DNA from: Gammaproteobacteria bacterium
GTDB lineage: Bacteria; Pseudomonadota; Gammaproteobacteria; Enterobacterales; Psychrobiaceae
Length of the DNA stretch: 64,000 nucleotides
Reading direction: 5' to 3'
Assembly: GCA_013214945.1 (NCBI GenBank)
Contig: JABSRT010000015.1
Location: forward strand, 53,900 to 117,899
Shown: one piece after another, positions 47,352 to 56,867 of the stretch
Position numbering within the stretch: the stretch's first letter is position 1
How the letters are laid out: each line of letters opens with the position of its first letter
The notes under the pieces: model-generated
The model's database searches: none
What the model saw: only the letters and a program-made list of their open reading frames with translations
Told to the model about the DNA's origin: nothing
Program-made: the position numbers and the translations under genes

Positions 47352-48248
47352 ATGAAGCGCCCATTTAACACCATTGGTCTGGTTGGTAAAGCCAATCATC
47401 ATGCCACCAGTCAAACATTATCTGAGCTTTATCACTTGCTCATATCTCTTGATTATCAAGTCTTAGTTGAAGAAATGGTCGGTCAAGACCTTGAGGAACT
47501 AGCGCTTGAACGGGTCGAACTTACCACAATAGGTGAACGTTGTGACTTAGCCATTGTCATTGGTGGTGATGGCCATATGCTCGGCAGCGCAAGGGTTTTA
47601 GCGCGTTATGACATTGCCGTAGTTGGCGTTAACCGCGGTAATCTTGGTTTTTTAGCCGATTTGGATCCCGACAATTTAGAAGCGCCACTATGCCAGATAT
47701 TACAAGGGGAGCACCTGATTGAGCAACGTTTTCTGCTCGAAGCCCAAATTTTTCGTCATGGCATGATGAAAAGCACCAATACCGCCATGAATGAAGTTGT
47801 CTTGCACGCTGAAAAAGTCGCACACATGATTGAGTTCGAGCTATATATTGACGACTTGTTTGTTTACCATCAACGCTCTGATGGTTTAATCACTGCGACC
47901 CCAACAGGTTCGACAGCATATTCACTGTCTGGTGGCGGCCCGATTTTAACCCCGAATATGGATGCTATTTCGCTGGTCCCAATGTTTCCGCATACATTAA
48001 GTTCAAGACCAATAGTGATTGCCGGTAATAGTCAAATTAAGCTGCGGATCCCAAATTATACCGATGATCAAATCCAACTAAGCTGTGACGGACAAGTTAC
48101 CTTAGCCGTACAACCCGGTGATGAAATCATCATTAAGAAATGTACCAACCTGCTGCAGTTAATTCACCCAACAGGATACAGCTACTACGAAGTCTTGCGC
48201 AGTAAATTAAATTGGAACGAGCAAAAGGTTGTAAGGCGTAAACCTTAA
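47352..48248 (+). CDS. nadK: NAD kinase
   Basis: 298 residues from ATG 47352 (MKRPFNTIGLVGK), the family's normal start; 32 further in-frame codons upstream are unlikely to be translated. Motifs: VIGGDGHMLGSAR (the GGDG catalytic motif), NRGNLGFLADL and TPTGSTAYSLSGGGPI. Phosphorylates NAD to NADP. Divergent from grpE and followed by recN further on, a conserved gammaproteobacterial neighbourhood. Confidence 0.95.
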   Translation: MKRPFNTIGLVGKANHHATSQTLSELYHLLISLDYQVLVEEMVGQDLEELALERVELTTIGERCDLAIVIGGDGHMLGSARVLARYDIAVVGVNRGNLGFLADLDPDNLEAPLCQILQGEHLIEQRFLLEAQIFRHGMMKSTNTAMNEVVLHAEKVAHMIEFELYIDDLFVYHQRSDGLITATPTGSTAYSLSGGGPILTPNMDAISLVPMFPHTLSSRPIVIAGNSQIKLRIPNYTDDQIQLSCDGQVTLAVQPGDEIIIKKCTNLLQLIHPTGYSYYEVLRSKLNWNEQKVVRRKP

Positions 48249-48622
48249 GCTTGAGAATCAATTAAGGCCATAGTTTTTAATACTTTTTTAGGCAAAGACG
48301 TAACGACTAAATTAAAGGAATTATCGATCATCCGTTCAATTTCCCCAGCGGCGATTGAACCATCAATGACTACGGTATTCCAGTGCATTTTATTCATGTG
48401 ATAACCGGCAGTTATTGCATCATAAATATCACGCAGTGCTAAGGCTTCATCGGGATCACATTTTAAATTAAGCGCACACAAGCCACTGGCACGATCGGTT
48501 GTAACTGACGCAAACATTTTACCTTTGACCTTAAAGACCATCACTGCCAATCCGAAAGGGTGATCTAATAGTGCATAGGGTTTTCCCAATAAATATTGCT
48601 TATATTTTTCGTGATTATCCAT
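48245..48622 (-). CDS. MmcQ/YjbR family protein
   Basis: 125 residues. Single YjbR/CyaY-like domain: LGKPYALLDHPFGLAVMVFKVKGKMFA and the conserved GYHMNKMHWNTVVID. Described as possible DNA-binding proteins, but with no established function. Overlaps the nadK stop by four bases on the opposite strand (convergent), with no terminator visible between them. Confidence 0.85.
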   Translation of the reverse strand: MDNHEKYKQYLLGKPYALLDHPFGLAVMVFKVKGKMFASVTTDRASGLCALNLKCDPDEALALRDIYDAITAGYHMNKMHWNTVVIDGSIAAGEIERMIDNSFNLVVTSLPKKVLKTMALIDSQA

Positions 48623-48861
48623 TTAGCCTCCAATACAACATAATTTGGTGAGCGCAGTTACTGCTTACTTATATCAATAATTTTAGAGTATAGTAAAAAA
48701 AAGTGTTTTTTCAGATTGTTAAGCACTTTTAGCAAAATTAACGTCCAATGTCGTCGTTTAGCAATACAATTGGACGCCATTGCAGCTAATGGTTGATATT
48801 AACTTAAATTCTTTCGGTCACACGCGGCTTAACTATATAATCTAAATGTACAACTACCCAA

Positions 48862-49818
48862 GTGAGGCACGTCACCTTGTTTTTTGAAGGCTCCGAGAAA
48901 AAAGCAACAATAACCATCGATAATACCCGACTTTCACTATTAAAAGATTTTGATGATGATTTTTGGCATTTATTAGTTGAACAATGCCAAGCGAAAGTTT
49001 TGTCAAAAATTTCAAATCAAGACTGCACCGCTTATTTACTGTCGGAATCGAGTTTATTTGTCTGGCACGATCGTTTTGTTATCCTGACCTGTGGTACCAC
49101 GAGTTTGGTTAATGCGATTGAGTTTTTTGTCAGCCAAGTCGAAAGCAATATAATTATTGGCTTAATTTTTCAGCGAAAAAATGAATTCTTCGCCCATGCA
49201 CAACCCAGCTGCTTTAATGATGATGCTAAAATTTTACAAAAATATTTTGATGGCCAAGCTTGCCGCTTTGGCAGTTTAAATAGTCACCACAATTACCTTT
49301 ACCATTTAAACAAACCTTTAGCGTCAACGCACATCAACCCTAGCTACGAATTGCTTAGCTATCAAATTAGCCGCAAAGCCTCAGCTATTTTATGTCAGCC
49401 CAAGCTTACCACTGATCTGGTGCGTAAATTTTTACGCCTTGATCAATTTTTACCAAATTTCAGCTACGATGACTTTGTCTTTGAACCCTATGGCTATTCG
49501 TTAAATGCCATTGCTGGGCAAAACTATTTAACCATTCATATCACCCCACAAGAACATTCAAGTTACGTCAGCATTGAAACAAACCTTAATTTAATGCCAC
49601 TGTTGCCGCTGTTATTAGAAATATTAGCGCCTAGCTCTTTTGACTTGATCGCTTTTAATGCCCCTGAATTTTCGGCATTAACAGCCTATTACATTCCCGC
49701 GCCCTACCTTAGCCATCAAGTAGTTGCGAGTACGTTAAGTTGTAACGAGCATGTGGATTTTGCCAGCTTTATCAAACCCACTCAGCAAGCAATAGCGCCT
49801 AACTCACTCAAAATTTAG
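48862..49818 (+). CDS. Eukaryote-class S-adenosylmethionine decarboxylase-like proenzyme
   Basis: 318 residues from GTG 48862 (a TTG at 48877 is an alternative). It matches the long eukaryotic AdoMetDC class, not the short bacterial SpeD: FFEGSEK near residue 7, AYLLSESSLFVWHDRFVILT with the Glu62-Ser63 self-cleavage site that yields the pyruvoyl group, CGTT (Cys77, matching human Cys82), and later EPYGYSLNAI and TIHITPQEHSSYVSIETN. Expected to make decarboxylated AdoMet for spermidine synthesis. No spermidine synthase gene is adjacent; neighbours are yjbR and recN. A changed substrate is possible. Confidence 0.82.
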   Translation: MRHVTLFFEGSEKKATITIDNTRLSLLKDFDDDFWHLLVEQCQAKVLSKISNQDCTAYLLSESSLFVWHDRFVILTCGTTSLVNAIEFFVSQVESNIIIGLIFQRKNEFFAHAQPSCFNDDAKILQKYFDGQACRFGSLNSHHNYLYHLNKPLASTHINPSYELLSYQISRKASAILCQPKLTTDLVRKFLRLDQFLPNFSYDDFVFEPYGYSLNAIAGQNYLTIHITPQEHSSYVSIETNLNLMPLLPLLLEILAPSSFDLIAFNAPEFSALTAYYIPAPYLSHQVVASTLSCNEHVDFASFIKPTQQAIAPNSLKI

Positions 49819-49899
49819 TCAGATAGTCCCAGAATGCACCCTGATTGTAGCGGTTTTCATAATATTTATCGGCTGAAAACTTGACCAACACTAAATATA

Positions 49900-49938
49900 C
49901 TGTATAAATAGCCATGTACTGTATGTACCACTGTATAC
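49900..49938 (+). promoter_or_regulatory. Candidate LexA (SOS) half-sites upstream of recN
   Basis: Three CTGTAT half-sites at 49900, 49919 and 49931, in the place where recN genes carry LexA boxes. None has a full CTGT-N8-ACAG partner, so this is a degenerate match. Confidence 0.4.
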
Positions 49939-49959
49939 AATCAACCACAGGGTGACACC

Positions 49960-51627
49960 ATGTTAACGCAGCTAACCATTAATGATTTTGCCATTGTTCA
50001 ATCTCTCGATATTGAATTGCAACCGGGTATGACTACCATCACGGGTGAAACGGGTGCGGGAAAATCAATTGCCATTGATGCATTATCGTTATGCTTAGGC
50101 GGGCGTGGTGAAGCCGGCATGGTTCGTACCGACGCAAATAGAGCCGACATCTGTGGTCAATTTAATATCGCAACCAATAAAGCGGCAGCTAAGTTTCTGA
50201 GCCAGCATGATTTAGACAAAGATAACCAGTGTATTGTCAGGCGGACAATATCCAAAGAAGGTCGCTCTAAAGGTTATATAAATGGGATCGCGGTACCCAT
50301 TAGTCATCTAAAAGAGCTTGGACTATTATTACTAAACATTCACGGCCAACATGCCCATCAAGGTTTGTTAGATCCAGTAATACAGCTTAAATTACTCGAT
50401 CAGTACGCCAGTCACAAAAAATTGCTCGAGCAAGTTGAACGAAGTTACTTCAGTTATCAGCTGGTCAACAAAGAATTAAGTCAGCTAAAACAACAGCAAC
50501 ATGAATATAGCGCTAAGGTTCAATTACTCGAATATCAAGTGGAAGAATTTGATCAATTTGCCTTAATTGAAGGCGAATTTGAACAGATTGAAGCGCAACA
50601 TACTCGACTAGCGAACAGCGACTCAATAAAAACCCAGTGTTACCAACTGCTTGAACAGCTAAGTGATAGCGCAGATTCAAATATAGAAGGCATGCTGAAT
50701 CAAGCAAGTAGTTCGATTAGTGATTTAGTTGAACATGACCAAGCATTAGTCGGCATTAGTGAAATGATTAATGCCGCGTTGATCCAGATTCAAGAAAGCA
50801 GTAATGAATTAAATCAATACAGCGAACAACTTGAGCAAGATCCTCAGCAATTAGCCGAGCTAGAATTAAGACTTAGCAAAGCGATGCAGTTAGCGCGTAA
50901 GCACCAAATTCAGCCCCAACAAATCCCGGCACTACATCAACAAATAAAAGATGAATTAGCCCGCTTAAGTGGTAACGAAGCACGAATAGAGAAATTGGCA
51001 GATCAGTTGATTGAGATTAAGGCGCAGTATGTTATTGCCGCTGATTTTTTGTCTGCTAGCCGATCTAAATATGCCCAAAAATTAAATAAACTGATTATGA
51101 AGTCGATGCGCCGCCTTAGCATGGAACATGGCATATTCGAGATCGCACTTAATGCCAAACCAACCGAACAAATTTCCCTGCTAGGCCAAGACGCCATCGA
51201 ATTTAAAGTCACGACCAACCCAGGGCAACCACTAGAACCCTTGCATAAAGTTGTTTCGGGTGGCGAGCTGTCGCGTATTAGCTTGGCAATTTCGGTCATA
51301 ACTGCCGATAAAGTCGCAACCCCAACCCTAATTTTTGATGAAGTAGATGTCGGCATCAGTGGCCCGACAGCCGCTACAGTTGGCGCAATGTTACGAGAAC
51401 TGGGTAAAAGCACCCAAATTATTTGTGTCACTCACTTACCGCAAGTAGCCGCTTGCGGTCACCAACAGTTGCAAGTCGCTAAACATACTGATGGTAAAAC
51501 GACTTCAACCACTATGTTAGCGTTAAGCGAAGAAACACGAGTGCTTGAACTCGCTCGGCTGCTCGGCGGTAATTCTATTAGTCATACAGCGGTGGCTAAT
51601 GCTCAAGAACTACTAATTAGCCATTAA
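49960..51627 (+). CDS. recN: DNA repair protein RecN
   Basis: 555 residues (E. coli 553). SMC-like ATPase: Walker A GETGAGKS (about 31-38) at the N-terminus, a long coiled coil in the middle (about 150-370), signature VVSGGELSRISLA and Walker B LIFDEVDVGISG at the C-terminus. Acts early in double-strand break repair with RecA. Candidate LexA half-sites lie upstream. Confidence 0.96.
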   Translation: MLTQLTINDFAIVQSLDIELQPGMTTITGETGAGKSIAIDALSLCLGGRGEAGMVRTDANRADICGQFNIATNKAAAKFLSQHDLDKDNQCIVRRTISKEGRSKGYINGIAVPISHLKELGLLLLNIHGQHAHQGLLDPVIQLKLLDQYASHKKLLEQVERSYFSYQLVNKELSQLKQQQHEYSAKVQLLEYQVEEFDQFALIEGEFEQIEAQHTRLANSDSIKTQCYQLLEQLSDSADSNIEGMLNQASSSISDLVEHDQALVGISEMINAALIQIQESSNELNQYSEQLEQDPQQLAELELRLSKAMQLARKHQIQPQQIPALHQQIKDELARLSGNEARIEKLADQLIEIKAQYVIAADFLSASRSKYAQKLNKLIMKSMRRLSMEHGIFEIALNAKPTEQISLLGQDAIEFKVTTNPGQPLEPLHKVVSGGELSRISLAISVITADKVATPTLIFDEVDVGISGPTAATVGAMLRELGKSTQIICVTHLPQVAACGHQQLQVAKHTDGKTTSTTMLALSEETRVLELARLLGGNSISHTAVANAQELLISH

Positions 51628-51772
51628 ATTAAGCACAACATGACAAAAATTTGAGCCACTAAGCATAAACTTACCTAGTGGCTGGTCAAATATGTGAGAC
51701 CAGCACTGTTAGATAAGCCAATACAATGATAAAATATATCCTTTAATTTTATACCAATTTAAGGGTAATCCA

Positions 51773-52114
51773 TTGCAAGGCACTCAACTACTTGATTTTA
51801 TAGTCAAAAACCTAGAAGACATGAAAGCTCGTGATATCGTAACATTAAACATTACTGATCTTTCGGCCATCACAGATAAAATGATTATTTGTTCAGGTAA
51901 TTCTTCTCGTCATTGCCGTTCTATTGCCAACAGCTTATTGGTTGCAGCGAAAAAAGCCGGCGTTCCACCACTAGGCATCGAAGGCATCAAAGAAGGTGGC
52001 TGGGTTCTTCTCGACATGAACGAAGTTGTTGTTCATGTAATGGACGATTACAGCCGCGATTTCTATAAGTTAGAAGAGCTTTGGAACGGTGAATCTAAAC
52101 ACCTAGCTCCTTAA
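51773..52114 (+). CDS. rsfS: Ribosomal silencing factor RsfS
   Basis: 113 residues from a TTG start; the start matches E. coli MQGKALQDF and has AAGGGT upstream. The Iojap domain shows DLSAITDKMIICSGNSSRHCRSIA and VHVMDDYSRDFYKLEELW. Binds L14 and blocks subunit joining in stationary phase. Ten bases before rlmH. Confidence 0.95.
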   Translation: MQGTQLLDFIVKNLEDMKARDIVTLNITDLSAITDKMIICSGNSSRHCRSIANSLLVAAKKAGVPPLGIEGIKEGGWVLLDMNEVVVHVMDDYSRDFYKLEELWNGESKHLAP

Positions 52115-52123
52115 ATCAGTTCG

Positions 52124-52594
52124 ATGAAAATTCAAATTATTGCAGTAGGCACTAAGATGCCAAGCTGGGTTGAAAGCGGTTTGCAAGAATACTTGCGCCG
52201 CTTTCCGCGTGATTGCACCGTAGAAGTTGTTGAAATAGTTGCGGGTAAGCGCGGTAAAAATGCCGATATCAAAAGAATTTTACAAAAAGAAGGCGAATTA
52301 ACACTGGCCGCTGTCCCTAAGGGGAATCGCATTGTCACCTTAGAGGTTGAAGGGAAACCTTGGACCACCCCACAACTTGCGATAAACTTAGAAAAATGGC
52401 AAGTAGACGCCCGTAATGTCAGTTTGCTGGTCGGTGGTCCCGAAGGACTAGCACCCGACTGTATCCGCGCTTCTGAACAGCGTTGGTCGTTATCGCCACT
52501 CACCTTACCTCATCCGATGGTCCGTGTTATTGTTGCCGAAGCGCTATACCGTGCTTGGAGCATCAACAACAATCACCCTTACCATAGAGAGTAA
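52124..52594 (+). CDS. rlmH: 23S rRNA pseudouridine-1915 N3-methyltransferase
   Basis: 156 residues, the full family length. SPOUT motifs [30 protein letters not shown] and the C-terminal [15 protein letters not shown] are near-identical to those of other RlmH proteins. Methylates pseudouridine 1915 of 23S rRNA on the ribosome. Operon with rsfS. Confidence 0.97.
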   Translation: MKIQIIAVGTKMPSWVESGLQEYLRRFPRDCTVEVVEIVAGKRGKNADIKRILQKEGELTLAAVPKGNRIVTLEVEGKPWTTPQLAINLEKWQVDARNVSLLVGGPEGLAPDCIRASEQRWSLSPLTLPHPMVRVIVAEALYRAWSINNNHPYHRE

Positions 52595-52788
52595 TATCAA
52601 TTACACCAATAAGTTGACCGTTTCCACGAGCTAAACGTCTGATCATGGCAACCAAGGGTACACTAGGTGTGTATATCCTGGTTAAAAAATTGAATAGTTC
52701 ATTAATATTACTAATTTTATTTTAAAATTAAGGAACTATCTCCAATTTGTTTCGTCCATATCTTAGTTATAAAGGATAAGCTGAGCGC

Positions 52789-54702
52789 ATGTTTCTAAAT
52801 AAACGGGCACCGATCCGTAATCTTAATGCTGAAAACACATTATTTCTGCGCCGGGCTCTGTTAGCCTTTATTGGTGTTATTGTATTAGTGTTAGTGCTGT
52901 TTACCAATCTGTATCAAATTCAAATTAATCTGTATGAAGATTACCAGACCCGTGCTAATGGCAATAGAATTAAGCTTATTCCCGTCGCACCTAATCGCGG
53001 CTTAATTTATGATCGCAACGGTGTATTACTGGCTGAAAACAAACCAGTCCACAGCCTTGAGCTTATCCCTGAACAAATCGAATCGATTGAGCAAACCTTA
53101 ACTACCATCAGCAGTATTATTGAGTTAAGCGAAGCCGAACATACTCGGTTTATGAAGTCGGTCAAGTCACAACGACGCTTTAAAAGCATAACCTTAAAGA
53201 ATCAATTGAGTCCGACCGAAGTCGCAAAAATATCGGTCAATCTTCATCAGCTCACCGGCGTAAGGATTGATGCGCGGCTCAAAAGATTTTATCCTTATGG
53301 TCCATCTTTGACTCACGTACTTGGTTACGTGGCAAGAATAACCAAAAAAGAGCAAGCCACGATATCGGCTAATAATGAAGAAACGGTTTACGCGGCGACG
53401 CGTGATATTGGCAAGCAAGGCATTGAAAAGTATTACCAACGATTGCTTCACGGCACGCCTGGACATCAGGAAGTTGAGGTCAATAACCGCGGACGAATTA
53501 TTCGGGTGCTAAATTACCATCCGCCAACTCACGGCCAAGACTTATATTTAAACATTGATGTAAAACTGCAACAGCGCGCTTTTGATATGCTTGAGGGACG
53601 ACGGGGCTCAGTCGTTGCCATCGATCCAAATAATGGTGCGGTATTAGCTTTGGTAACGAGTCCCAGTTATGATCCGAATTTATTTGTTCATGGTATTTCG
53701 TCTAAAGAGTACAATAAATTACTTTCTAGAGACAAACCGCTGATTAACCGTGCGACTCAAGGCACTTATCCACCAGCATCAACCGTTAAGCCCTTCATTG
53801 CCTTAGCGGCTTTGGAAGAAAAAATAATCTCGGATCGAACCTATATTAATGACCCCGGCTGGTTCAAATTACCCAATGTTAACCGAAAATTCCGTGACCA
53901 CTTAAAATGGGGCCATGGCAAAGTCAATATATATAAAGCGCTTGAAAAATCATGTAATACCTATTTTTATGATGTGGCCTATCGACTTGGCATTGATAAA
54001 CTAAGTAATTATATGACCCAGTTTGGTTTTGGTGAATATACCGGTATCGACATTCATGAAGAAAAAAGTGCCATTATGCCATCTCGAGGTTGGAAACGCG
54101 CTCGTTACAATCAACCTTGGTACATCGGTGATACCATTTCATTAGGCATCGGCCAAAGTTACTGGACGGTCACACCATTGCAATTAGCAAAATCAACCGC
54201 GACCTTAGCAACCAATGGCAAGATTTTTGTGCCGCAGTTACTTGGCGCCAGTCAGAGTGAACAAGGACTAATCCAAATTCCTGCTAAACAGGCCGCTACT
54301 ATTACTTTGAAAGACAATAATAATTGGAATATCATCCATAAAGGCATGTGGAATGTGACCAATAAACGTGGCGGTACCGCCTATAAAGTATTTGGTGATG
54401 CCCCTTACGAATCAGCAGGAAAAACCGGTACGGCCCAAGTTGTTGGGATCGCCGAAGATGGAAAATATGATAAAGATAAAATACATGAACGGCTAAGAGA
54501 CAATGCTATTTTCGTCGGTTACGCCCCGTTTGATAAACCTGAAATAGCGATATCAGTCGCGATTGAAAATGCCGGCCATGGTGGCAGTAGTGCCGCGCCT
54601 ATCGCGCGAGAAATATTTGATATTTACCTCGAGCATATTAATTCCACCTTACAGCCCTCTCTCGTTAAACAACAGCAACCTTCAGGCGATCCCGTATTAT
54701 GA
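52789..54702 (+). CDS. mrdA: Penicillin-binding protein 2
   Basis: 637 residues. One N-terminal membrane helix (about 22-40), the PBP dimerisation domain (PNRGLIYDRNGVLLAEN), then the transpeptidase with S331-TVK-K334 in PPASTVKPF, the SCN-type motif in EKSCNTYFYD and the KTG motif in SAGKTGTAQV. Crosslinks peptidoglycan during elongation with RodA. Its stop overlaps the mrdB start. Confidence 0.97.
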   Translation: MFLNKRAPIRNLNAENTLFLRRALLAFIGVIVLVLVLFTNLYQIQINLYEDYQTRANGNRIKLIPVAPNRGLIYDRNGVLLAENKPVHSLELIPEQIESIEQTLTTISSIIELSEAEHTRFMKSVKSQRRFKSITLKNQLSPTEVAKISVNLHQLTGVRIDARLKRFYPYGPSLTHVLGYVARITKKEQATISANNEETVYAATRDIGKQGIEKYYQRLLHGTPGHQEVEVNNRGRIIRVLNYHPPTHGQDLYLNIDVKLQQRAFDMLEGRRGSVVAIDPNNGAVLALVTSPSYDPNLFVHGISSKEYNKLLSRDKPLINRATQGTYPPASTVKPFIALAALEEKIISDRTYINDPGWFKLPNVNRKFRDHLKWGHGKVNIYKALEKSCNTYFYDVAYRLGIDKLSNYMTQFGFGEYTGIDIHEEKSAIMPSRGWKRARYNQPWYIGDTISLGIGQSYWTVTPLQLAKSTATLATNGKIFVPQLLGASQSEQGLIQIPAKQAATITLKDNNNWNIIHKGMWNVTNKRGGTAYKVFGDAPYESAGKTGTAQVVGIAEDGKYDKDKIHERLRDNAIFVGYAPFDKPEIAISVAIENAGHGGSSAAPIAREIFDIYLEHINSTLQPSLVKQQQPSGDPVL

Positions 54703-55823
54703 TGCCATCAAATTCTGACCAAAGAGGTTATGCCCGCAAGGCATCTTTCTGGCATCGAATTCACCTCGATATCCCGTTATTATTAGGCCTGCTGTTGTTA
54801 ATGGGCGTCTCGTTGATCGTTATTTATAGCGCATCAGGGGCAAGTATTGGTTTGGTAAAACGCCAAGCTTTGCATATTGTCATATCGTTAGCAGTGATGT
54901 TCGTCGTCGCTCAGATCCCACCCGACACGATTCGTCGCTGGGCCCTGCCTTTGTTTACATTTGGCGTCGCCATGCTCATTGCTACCTTATTGTTTGGTCA
55001 TGTTGGCAAAGGCGCGCAGCGCTGGCTTGATTTTGGTTTTGCTAAATTTCAGCCCTCCGAGGCAATGAAATTAATTTTGCCGATTATGATTGCCCATTTT
55101 ATTACCCGCCACGCGCTGCCGCCGCAACTGAAACATGTGATGATCGGGTTTGTTATTGTATTAATCCCTACCTTACTGATTGCCAAGCAACCTGATTTAG
55201 GCACATCAATTTTGGTCGCCAGCGCGGGGATCTTTGCGTTGTTTTTAGCCGGCATGAGTTGGCGAATTATTTTGTCTTTTGCTGGCGCCATTTCAGCCTT
55301 CATCCCAATTTTGTGGTACTTTTTAATGCGCCCATACCAGCGCCAACGAGTATTAACCTTCTTAGATCCTGAAAGCGATCCATTAGGTTCTGGGTATCAT
55401 ATAATCCAATCAAAAATTGCAATTGGCTCTGGTGGCCTCACTGGCAAGGGCTGGCTAAATGGCACTCAATCGCAGCTCGAATTTTTACCGGAGCGCCATA
55501 CAGATTTTATCTTTTCAGTATTCTGTGAAGAATTTGGCCTAATGGGGGTCATCGGATTATTGTGCCTTTATATGTTTGTGATTGCTCGCGGGCTGATTAT
55601 TGCAACTCGGGCTCAAGATCCTTTTTCCAGAGTATTAGCAGGCAGCATTACCCTCACTTTTTTTGTGTATCTGTTTGTCAACATTGGCATGGTATCTGGG
55701 CTGTTGCCCGTTGTTGGCGTTCCGCTACCTTTGATCAGTTACGGCGGCACCTCGATGTTAACGCTGATGTTAGGTTTTGGACTACTAATGAGCATCCATA
55801 CCCATCGCAGGTTCAATAAATGA
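54699..55823 (+). CDS. mrdB: Peptidoglycan glycosyltransferase RodA
   Basis: 374 residues, SEDS family with about ten transmembrane segments. Motifs: QRWLDFGFAKFQPSEAMKL, KQPDLGTSIL and the C-terminal GVPLPLISYGGTSMLTLM. Polymerises glycan strands for rod-shape elongation with PBP2. Start ATG overlaps the mrdA stop by four bases. Confidence 0.97.
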   Translation: MMPSNSDQRGYARKASFWHRIHLDIPLLLGLLLLMGVSLIVIYSASGASIGLVKRQALHIVISLAVMFVVAQIPPDTIRRWALPLFTFGVAMLIATLLFGHVGKGAQRWLDFGFAKFQPSEAMKLILPIMIAHFITRHALPPQLKHVMIGFVIVLIPTLLIAKQPDLGTSILVASAGIFALFLAGMSWRIILSFAGAISAFIPILWYFLMRPYQRQRVLTFLDPESDPLGSGYHIIQSKIAIGSGGLTGKGWLNGTQSQLEFLPERHTDFIFSVFCEEFGLMGVIGLLCLYMFVIARGLIIATRAQDPFSRVLAGSITLTFFVYLFVNIGMVSGLLPVVGVPLPLISYGGTSMLTLMLGFGLLMSIHTHRRFNK

Positions 55824-55855
55824 TCACCAACCAATTTTCTATGCCAGAGGTTAAC

Positions 55856-56734
55856 ATGCGTTTTTTTGCTTTACTTTTCATTACCACTTTTATCATTGGT
55901 TGTAGCAATACCCCCGAAACTAAGTCTCGTTACAGTATCAAACAAGATAAAGCGCCAGTGCGCCTGCCTACGGTCACTGAAACCCGCGATATTATCCCTG
56001 GTTTCGAGCCCTATTCTCGTGGCGGCAATAAAAACTACACGGTGCGGGGCATTAGCTATCAAGTGCTCAAACAAGCCACTGACTTTCAACAAATAGGCAA
56101 TGCTTCATGGTATGGACAGAAGTTTCATGGTCACCTGACCTCAAATGGTGAAACTTATGACATGTATGGTTTATCAGCAGCGCATACTCAACTGCCATTG
56201 CCCAGTTTTGTTAAGGTCACTAACTTAGTCAATAATAAAGAAGTGGTGGTCAGGGTTAACGATCGCGGTCCATTCCACCCTAATCGCATTATCGATTTGT
56301 CTTATGGTGCAGCTCACCGCTTAGGTATGTTAAATGCTGGCACGACTCGGGTAAAAATTGAAGTGCTAACGTTTAGTCCCAATCCCGCGCCAGAGCTAAT
56401 TCCGGTATCAGTTCCTGCACTATCGCCAGTGTTAACACCAGCACTAACTCCAGCGCAAACGGCTATCGATAAATCGGCTCACCCAGTCCTATTAGATCCA
56501 GCGCCAGCCAAACAATCTCGCTGTGTGGTGCAATTAGCCGCCACCTCTAATAAACAAACCGCGCAAACACAGCTATCAAAAATAGCCAAACAATACCAAG
56601 TGACAAGCCAACTTGAACCTGCAGGCCGCTTCGTTCGGATGCAACTAGGGCCATTAGCCGGCAAACAAAACTGTGATCTAATCTTAAAAAAAATCACAGA
56701 TAATTATCCAAAAGCATTTATCAAAATGCTGTAA
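55856..56734 (+). CDS. rlpA: Endolytic septal transglycosylase RlpA
   Basis: 292 residues from ATG 55856, with GAGG before it; the upstream ATG at 55820 lies inside the mrdB end and gives no signal peptide. Lipobox IIGC (Cys16). Double-psi beta-barrel domain (about 80-170: GNASWYGQKFHGHLTSNGE, VRVNDRGPFHPNRIIDLS), a Pro/Thr-rich linker (about 180-215) and a C-terminal SPOR domain (about 222-290). Cuts denuded glycan strands. Confidence 0.93.
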   Translation: MRFFALLFITTFIIGCSNTPETKSRYSIKQDKAPVRLPTVTETRDIIPGFEPYSRGGNKNYTVRGISYQVLKQATDFQQIGNASWYGQKFHGHLTSNGETYDMYGLSAAHTQLPLPSFVKVTNLVNNKEVVVRVNDRGPFHPNRIIDLSYGAAHRLGMLNAGTTRVKIEVLTFSPNPAPELIPVSVPALSPVLTPALTPAQTAIDKSAHPVLLDPAPAKQSRCVVQLAATSNKQTAQTQLSKIAKQYQVTSQLEPAGRFVRMQLGPLAGKQNCDLILKKITDNYPKAFIKML

Positions 56735-56867
56735 CCCGTTACTATTAACTTATTTTCTGCCTCCGTTGTAATACTGGGCAGTTTCTCTTTCACCAACATC
56801 ATCTGCCAGCAGCTAGTGCGTTATGGCTTCAGTCGCAGATGATAATATTACTGGATATGACGATTTC

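Noticed and set aside
51655..51682. Inverted repeat GCCACTA / TAGTGGC after recN as a terminator
   Set aside because: The loop is 14 bases and no T-run follows; too weak to call.
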